This document shows, one piece after another, positions 22,943 to 27,413 of a stretch of DNA of 27,413 bases (position 1 is its first letter; every line of letters starts with the position of its first letter). Position numbers and translations under genes: made by a program. The notes below the pieces were generated by a model, which saw only the letters and a list, made by a program, of their open reading frames with translations, did no database searches and was not told where the DNA came from. This DNA is from SG8-41 sp036555035 (GTDB taxonomy: Bacteria > Pseudomonadota > Gammaproteobacteria > Burkholderiales > SG8-41), in assembly GCA_036555035.1 (NCBI GenBank), contig DATBMB010000102.1:1-27413 (forward strand), written 5' to 3'.

Positions 22943-24091
22943 CTACTTGCGCTGCTGCGCCGGCGGCCGGCGGCCGATGGTGACGGTGATGTCGTTCTGC
23001 GCCTGGTTGCGCGCGAGCTTGATCACGGCCCGCTGACCCGGCGGCAGCGACGCGATGAGGTTGAGCATCGTGACGCTGTCGGCGACTGGCCGGTCGTTGA
23101 CGGCGATGAGGATGTCGCCCGGCCGGATGCCCCCCTTGTCGGCTGGGCTGCCGCGCTCGACCTGCGTGATCAGCACCCCGCGCGATGCCGGCAGCTGGAA
23201 CGACTGCGCGAGCTCCGGGGTGATGTCCTGCAGTCCCACGCCGATCCAGCCGCGCGTGACCGAGCCCTTCTGGACGATCTGCTCCATCACCTGCCGGGCA
23301 ATGGACACCGGGATGGCATAGCCGATGCCCATCGAGCCGCCCGTCCGCGAGTAGATCAGGGTATTGATGCCGACGAGGTTGCCGCCCGCATCCACGAGCG
23401 CTCCGCCCGAGTTGCCGGGGTTGATCGCCGCGTCGGTCTGGATGAAGTTCTCGAAGGTGGTGATGCCGAGCCGGGAGCGCCCGAGCCCGCTCACGATACC
23501 CAGCGTGACGGTCTGACCCACGCCGAATGGATTGCCGATGGCGAGCACGACATCGCCCACGCGCAGCTGCTCGGGCGGCGCGAAGGTGATGGAGGGCAGC
23601 TTCTCCAGCTCGATCTTCAGCACCGCCAGGTCGGTCTCCGGATCCGTTCCCACCACGCGCGCCCGCACCTTGCGCGAGTCGGAAAGGGCGATCTCGATCT
23701 GGTCCACCGACTCGATCACGTGATGGGCGGTGAGTATGTAGCCGTCCTCGCTGACGATCACGCCCGAGCCGAGGCCCTCGCGGCGCTGCGGGCCCGCGTC
23801 CGGCTGGTCGCCGAAGAATTCGCGGAACCACGGATCGTCCATGAACGAGGGGCGCGTGCGCTTCACCTCCTGGCTGGTGAAGATGTTGACCACCGCGGGC
23901 ATGGCCTGGCGCGCCGCGTCCCGGAAGGTCGCGACCGCGAGCGCCGGCGCTTCGGCCGGCGGCGGCTTCGCAGGGAGGACCTCGCTGCGCATGTTCCAGG
24001 CGAGGAGGTCGGGGCGAAGCGTCGACACGACGAACAGCACCGCCAGGCAGACGGTTGCCGTCTGCGCAAAGATGAGCCAGAGCTTCCGCAT
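22943..24091 (-). CDS. DegS/AlgW-like membrane-anchored HtrA serine protease with one PDZ domain
   Basis: Periplasmic HtrA-family protease, 382 residues from the ATG at 24091. A TTG at 24130 would add 13 residues but lies about 7 bases from the predicted transcription start. An N-terminal helix (about 3-23, LWLIFAQTATVCLAVLFVV) anchors it. The catalytic triad is visible: H124 (GYILTAHHVIE), D154 (DPETDLAVLKI) and S228 (INPGNSGGALV). GGSMGIGYAIPVS follows. A single PDZ domain occupies about 281-372 (GWIGVGLQDI, RGVLITQVERGSPADKGGIRPGDILIAVN). One PDZ and a membrane anchor point to DegS/AlgW, which start the sigma-E envelope stress cascade, rather than two-PDZ DegP/DegQ. Convergent with tatC, divergent from petABC. 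Confidence 0.92.
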   Translation of the reverse strand: MRKLWLIFAQTATVCLAVLFVVSTLRPDLLAWNMRSEVLPAKPPPAEAPALAVATFRDAARQAMPAVVNIFTSQEVKRTRPSFMDDPWFREFFGDQPDAGPQRREGLGSGVIVSEDGYILTAHHVIESVDQIEIALSDSRKVRARVVGTDPETDLAVLKIELEKLPSITFAPPEQLRVGDVVLAIGNPFGVGQTVTLGIVSGLGRSRLGITTFENFIQTDAAINPGNSGGALVDAGGNLVGINTLIYSRTGGSMGIGYAIPVSIARQVMEQIVQKGSVTRGWIGVGLQDITPELAQSFQLPASRGVLITQVERGSPADKGGIRPGDILIAVNDRPVADSVTMLNLIASLPPGQRAVIKLARNQAQNDITVTIGRRPPAQQRK

Positions 24092-24144
24092 GGAATCCGG
24101 GAGGCGGGGAGGCGGCCGACCAAGTGACAAGATCGCTGGCTCGC

Positions 24145-24153
24145 ATCATAACA
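24145..24153 (-). promoter_or_regulatory. Extended -10 promoter of the DegS-like protease
   Basis: On the minus strand TGTTATGAT fits an extended -10 (TG-N-TATGAT) within an AT-rich patch. It would start transcription near 24137, giving a 45-base leader to the ATG at 24091. The -35 region is not convincing, as usual with extended -10 sites. Confidence 0.5.
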
Positions 24154-24354
24154 AAATGCGATTACGGTCTCTCCGCGACGAGTTGCGCGTTGATCGAGCG
24201 TGCGCATTCGAGCAGCGGGCGCGTCCTCGACACCGGCGCGGCGGCCCGCGGCCCGCGTCCACGGGCCTTACCCCCCGATGACAGGCTCCTCCGTAAGCAA
24301 CTGATCCGATGGCGCTTTTTCACGTTCAGCTTTAATTACCCCAGGGCCTTTGTG

Positions 24355-24360
24355 TAGAAT
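24355..24360 (+). promoter_or_regulatory. -10 box of the petABC promoter
   Basis: TGTGTAGAATGG contains TAGAAT; a weak TTAATT (24332-24337) lies 17 bases upstream as a possible -35. Predicted start near 24367, 24 bases before petA, leaving room for the AGGGA ribosome site. Confidence 0.55.
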
Positions 24361-24390
24361 GGCGGCTTTTCCGGGGCAGGGAATAATCGT

Positions 24391-24987
24391 ATGGCAGACA
24401 AAGAGTTGGATCAGGGCAAGCGGCGTTTTCTGGTCGCGGCCACCAGCGTCGCGGGCGGCATTGCCGGCGCCGCCGCCGCCGTGCCCTTTGTCGCCAGCAT
24501 GCTGCCCTCGGAGCGCGCCAAGGCGGCGGGCGCGCCGGTCGAAGCGGACATCGGCAACCTCGCTCCCGGCGAGATGACGCGCGTCGAATGGCGCGGCAAG
24601 CCGGTGTGGATCGTGCGCCGAACGCCGGAGATGCTGGAGTCGGTCAAGACCAGCGAGAGCAGGGTCGCCGATCCCCGCAGCGAGCGCAACAAGGAGCTCA
24701 CCCCGGAATACGCGCGCAACGAACTGCGCTCGATCAAGCCGGAGTACCTGGTCGTGGTCGGGATCTGCTCGCACCTCGGGTGCTCGCCCGTGGACAAGTT
24801 CAAGGCCCAGCCCGAGGCCTTCGAGTCGGACTGGAAGGGCGGCTTCTACTGTCCCTGCCACGGCTCGCTGTTCGATCTTGCGGGCCGCGTCTACAAGAAC
24901 AAGCCGGCCCCCGACAACCTCGAGGTCCCGCCGCACACCTATCTCTCCGACAGCACGATCCTGATCGGCGTCGACCAGAAGGGGTAG
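24391..24987 (+). CDS. petA: Ubiquinol-cytochrome c reductase Rieske iron-sulfur subunit (PetA)
   Basis: [2Fe-2S] subunit of the cytochrome bc1 complex, accepting electrons from quinol and passing them to cytochrome c1. The 198 residues begin with a Tat signal-anchor (QGKRRFLVAATSVAGGIAGA); read against RRxFL the pair is K10-R11. The cluster ligands are in CSHLGCSP and CPCHGSLFD, both complete. The middle has an insertion-like stretch VADPRSERNKELTPEYARN seen in proteobacterial Rieske proteins. An AGGGA site lies upstream. It is followed by petB 3 bases later and sits near tatABC, its export system. Confidence 0.98.
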   Translation: MADKELDQGKRRFLVAATSVAGGIAGAAAAVPFVASMLPSERAKAAGAPVEADIGNLAPGEMTRVEWRGKPVWIVRRTPEMLESVKTSESRVADPRSERNKELTPEYARNELRSIKPEYLVVVGICSHLGCSPVDKFKAQPEAFESDWKGGFYCPCHGSLFDLAGRVYKNKPAPDNLEVPPHTYLSDSTILIGVDQKG

Positions 24988-24990
24988 GGC

Positions 24991-26418
24991 ATGGCCGCGG
25001 CGGAAAAACAGCCGGTCACGGTGAGCTGGGCGGGACCGCTCAACGGCGCGCTGGGCTCATTCCTCACCTGGGTCGACCAGCGCTTTCCGCTGATGTCGCT
25101 GTGGCGGGACCATCTTGCCGAGTACTACGCGCCGAAGAACTTCAACTTCTGGTACTACTTCGGCTCGCTCGCGATCCTGGTGCTGGTCCTGCAGATCGTG
25201 ACCGGGATCTTTCTCACCATGCACTACAAGCCGGACGCCGCGAGCGCCTTCGCGTCCGTCGAGTACATCATGCGCGACGTGCCGGGCGGATGGCTCATCC
25301 GCTACCTGCACTCCACCGGCGCCTCCTTCTTCTTCATCGTGGTCTACCTGCACATGTTCCGCGGGCTGATGTACGGCTCCTACCGCAAGCCGCGCGAGCT
25401 CGTCTGGATCATCGGCATGCTGATCTACCTCTGCCTGATGGCCGAGGCGTTCTTCGGCTACCTCCTGCCGTGGGGGCAGATGTCGTACTGGGGCGCCCAG
25501 GTGATCGTCAACCTGTTCGACGCGATTCCCTTCATCGGCCCGACGCTCGCGATCTGGATCCGCGGCGACTACGTGGTGGCGGATGCGACGCTGAACCGCT
25601 TTTTCGCGTTCCACGTCATCGCGATCCCGCTGGTGCTGCTGGGACTCGTCGTCGCGCACATCATGGCGCTGCACGAGGTGGGCTCCAACAACCCCGACGG
25701 CGTCGAGATCAAGAAGGTAAAGGATCCGAAGACCGGCCACCCGGCCGACGGCATCCCGTTCCACCCGTATTACACGGTGAAGGACACGCTGGGGGCGGTG
25801 GCGTTTCTGGTCTTCTTCTGCGTGGTCCTGTTCTTCATGCCGGAATTCGGCGGCTACTTCCTCGAGTACAACAACTTCATCCCGGCCGATCCGTTGAAGA
25901 CTCCGCCGCACATCGCCCCGGTGTGGTACTTCACGCCCTACTACTCGATTCTGCGCGCCGTCACCGAGGACTTCATGATCTTCCTCGCGATCGGCGTCGC
26001 GGCCTACGTCGTCCTGGTCTGGCGCACCCTGAAGGACCTTCGGGTCAAGGCCACTGTCGCCCTCGTGGGGGCCGTCGTCATCTTCTTCATGAAGGGGCCC
26101 GAGCCCTTCGTCCTCGATCCCAAGGTGTGGGGTGTCGTGCTGATGGGCGTCGGAACGCTCATCTACTTTCTGCTGCCGTGGCTCGATCAGAGCCCCGTGA
26201 AGTCCATCCGCTACAAGGGTCCCATCACGAAAGTCGCGCTTGCACTGTTCGTCGTGTCCTTCTTCGTCCTGGGCTACCTGGGCACGCTCTCGGTGACCGA
26301 GGGCCGCACGCTGCTGGCGCAGGTCTTCACGCTCGTCTACTTCGCGTTCTTCCTGCTGATGCCGTGGTACTCACGGATGGACAAGACCCGGCCCGAGCCG
26401 GAACGGGTGACCGGGTGA
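24991..26418 (+). CDS. petB: Cytochrome b of the bc1 complex (PetB)
   Basis: Membrane core of the bc1 complex carrying haems bL and bH and the two quinone sites, 475 residues. The haem ligands are H107 and H121 in the second helix (YLHSTGASFFFIVVYLHMFRG) with 13 residues between, and H208 and H223 in the fourth (FFAFHVIAIPLVLLGLVVAH) with 14 between. The quinol-oxidation motif PEWY reads PVWY (310-313). GYLLPWGQMSYWGAQ is the conserved Qo-side segment. C-terminal helices follow (VALVGAVVIFFMKG, ALFVVSFFVLGYLGTL). The protein is longer than many cytochromes b; the C-terminal part is intact. Ends overlapping petC by 4 bases. Confidence 0.98.
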   Translation: MAAAEKQPVTVSWAGPLNGALGSFLTWVDQRFPLMSLWRDHLAEYYAPKNFNFWYYFGSLAILVLVLQIVTGIFLTMHYKPDAASAFASVEYIMRDVPGGWLIRYLHSTGASFFFIVVYLHMFRGLMYGSYRKPRELVWIIGMLIYLCLMAEAFFGYLLPWGQMSYWGAQVIVNLFDAIPFIGPTLAIWIRGDYVVADATLNRFFAFHVIAIPLVLLGLVVAHIMALHEVGSNNPDGVEIKKVKDPKTGHPADGIPFHPYYTVKDTLGAVAFLVFFCVVLFFMPEFGGYFLEYNNFIPADPLKTPPHIAPVWYFTPYYSILRAVTEDFMIFLAIGVAAYVVLVWRTLKDLRVKATVALVGAVVIFFMKGPEPFVLDPKVWGVVLMGVGTLIYFLLPWLDQSPVKSIRYKGPITKVALALFVVSFFVLGYLGTLSVTEGRTLLAQVFTLVYFAFFLLMPWYSRMDKTRPEPERVTG

Positions 26419-27203
26419 GGCGCGCGGCCGCAATGCTGGCACGGGTGCTGGCGGGCGCGCTGCTCTGCGTCCCGCTCACGGCCACCGCGGCGGAGGGGGT
26501 CAAGCTCGATCGCCTGCCCGCGGACGTGAGCCCGAACGATCCGGTCTCCCTTCAGCGCGGCGCGCAGGTCTTCGTCAACTACTGCATGGGCTGCCACAGC
26601 GCCGCCTACATGCGCTACAACCGGCTGCAGGACCTGGGCCTGACGGAGAGCCAGATCCGGGACAACCTGATCCTCACCGGCGCCAAGGTCGGCGACCTCA
26701 TGGCGATCGCGATGAACCCGAAGGAGTCCCGGGAGTGGTTCGGCGCGCCTGCGCCGGATCTCACGGTCATCGCGCGCTCGCGTTCCTCCACCGCCGGCAG
26801 CGGCGGGGACTGGCTCTACACCTACCTGCGCGGCTTCTACCGCGATCCCTCGCGCCCTACGGGCTGGAACAACACGGTGTTCCCGAACGTGGCCATGCCC
26901 CACGTGCTGTGGCAGCTCCAGGGCGAGCAGGTCCTCCGGACCGAGGTGCGGGCGATCCCGCGCGGGAGCAAGGGTGAAGTGGAGAAGTTCGAGGTCCAGA
27001 CGCTCGCGCTCGCGCGACCGGGCACGATGAGCCCCGCGGAGTACGACCGCCTGGTGGGCGACCTGGTCAATTTCCTGGTCTACCTGGGCGAGCCCGCGCG
27101 CCAGTCGCGCATCGAACTCGGCATCTTCGTGCTGATGTTCCTCGGCGTACTGTTCGTGCTCGCCTACCTGCTCAAGAAGGAATTCTGGAAGGACGTGCAC
27201 TGA
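26415..27203 (+). CDS. petC: Cytochrome c1 of the bc1 complex (PetC)
   Basis: Haem c subunit passing electrons from the Rieske protein to soluble cytochrome c. Start taken as the GTG overlapping the petB stop (GTGA), which gives a basic n-region (RR) before the signal-peptide core MLARVLAGALLCVPLTATAA; an ATG at 26433 is the alternative and would remove 6 residues. Haem attachment is CMGCH (57-61), and the axial Met is probably in NVAMPHVLWQLQG. FYRDPSRPTGWNNTVFPNVAMPH is typical of proteobacterial c1. A C-terminal anchor (IELGIFVLMFLGVLFVLAYLL) ends in KKEFWKDVH. About 262 residues. Confidence 0.96.
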   Translation: MRRAAAMLARVLAGALLCVPLTATAAEGVKLDRLPADVSPNDPVSLQRGAQVFVNYCMGCHSAAYMRYNRLQDLGLTESQIRDNLILTGAKVGDLMAIAMNPKESREWFGAPAPDLTVIARSRSSTAGSGGDWLYTYLRGFYRDPSRPTGWNNTVFPNVAMPHVLWQLQGEQVLRTEVRAIPRGSKGEVEKFEVQTLALARPGTMSPAEYDRLVGDLVNFLVYLGEPARQSRIELGIFVLMFLGVLFVLAYLLKKEFWKDVH

Positions 27204-27206
27204 GTC

Positions 27207-27413
27207 ATGATGACCCTGTACTCCGGTACGACCTGCCCGTTCAGCCAGCGCTGCCGCATCGTGCTCTACGAGAAGGGCATGGACTTCCAGATCGTGGATG
27301 TCGATCTCTTCAACAAGCCGGAAGACCTGGCGGTGATGAATCCCTACAACCAGGTGCCGGTGCTGGTCGAGCGCGATCTCATCCTCTACGAGTCGAACAT
27401 CATCAACGAGTAC
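27207..27413 (+). CDS. sspA: Stringent starvation protein A (SspA), start only
   Basis: The first 69 codons of a glutathione-S-transferase-fold protein that binds RNA polymerase and modulates stress transcription in E. coli. The N-terminal thioredoxin-like domain is clear: TLYSGTTCPFSQRCRIVLYE, VDVDLFNKPEDLAVMNPYNQ, VPVLVERDLILYESNIINEY. A double ATG (27207 and 27210) leaves a one-codon ambiguity. It starts 3 bases after petC, the usual place for sspA in betaproteobacteria, where the next gene is normally sspB. The rest lies beyond the window. Confidence 0.93.
   Translation, partial: MMTLYSGTTCPFSQRCRIVLYEKGMDFQIVDVDLFNKPEDLAVMNPYNQVPVLVERDLILYESNIINEY

Larger units (their letters stand above)
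24092..24390. promoter_or_regulatory. Divergent spacer between the DegS-like protease and petA
   Basis: This 299-base stretch encodes no protein I can support. The short frames in it lack family features. It holds the likely protease promoter on the minus strand (about 24145-24153) and the likely petA promoter on the plus strand (about 24355-24360). Both ends are locally AT-richer; the middle is GC-rich and I see no repeat or RNA gene in it. Confidence 0.6.

Noticed and set aside
24588..26414. 609 codons of open frame upstream of petC in the same frame, making an 871-codon frame
   Set aside because: It runs over petA and petB in another frame and is Arg/Gly/Pro-rich. Cytochrome c1 begins at the signal peptide near 26415, so no fusion is supported.

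Overview
The window is a GC-rich, gene-dense piece of a bacterial chromosome, most likely from a betaproteobacterium. This rests on gene order and protein types: mlaFEDCB-ibaG-murA runs into a compact hisGDCBHAFIE block, then tatABC, a DegS-like protease, petABC and sspA. The short form of HisG, separate hisI and hisE, and the cytochrome b sequence fit the same group. I could not run a search, so the assignment is by recognition. I see no mobile element, CRISPR array, tRNA or rRNA.

Left arm (1-9037, all minus strand). This is a type IV pilus/type II secretion-like assembly cluster of the MSHA kind. In transcription order it holds a sigma-54-dependent response regulator, an ExeA/MshM-type ATPase carrying a C-terminal SPOR domain, a lipoprotein secretin (MshL), a membrane-anchored TPR protein (MshN), a PilB/GspE-type motor ATPase with an N-terminal c-di-GMP-binding-type domain (MshE), and a GspF/MshG platform protein cut by the window edge. 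MshM, MshL and MshN are closely packed and MshE/MshG nearly abut, so they probably form one operon. An ABC-transporter ATPase without a visible permease (9150-9869, minus) lies behind the regulator.

Centre (9953-21355, plus strand). The phospholipid-transport operon mlaFEDCB, the BolA-family gene ibaG and murA come first, the same order as in E. coli. They are followed by nine further genes plus hisG covering most of histidine synthesis. HisZ (needed by a short HisG) and a histidinol-phosphate phosphatase are not here.

Right arm (21402-27413). tatABC (plus) converges on a single-PDZ HtrA/DegS-like protease (minus). Divergent from that protease is petABC, encoding the cytochrome bc1 complex, whose Rieske subunit is a classical Tat substrate. 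The start of sspA closes the window.

The most unusual feature is non-coding. Three spacers in the his-tat block (hisA-hisF, hisF-hisI, tatA-tatB) are each filled by decayed 7-bp tandem repeats with a complementary set facing them, starting at the stop codon of one gene and ending just before the next start. In the tatA-tatB copy the variant units run in the same order in both arms instead of mirrored. Other points worth a look are the c-di-GMP motif of MshE, the ATPase-SPOR fusion, the orphan regulator with a GSFTGA loop, and the PVWY/14-residue haem spacing in cytochrome b.
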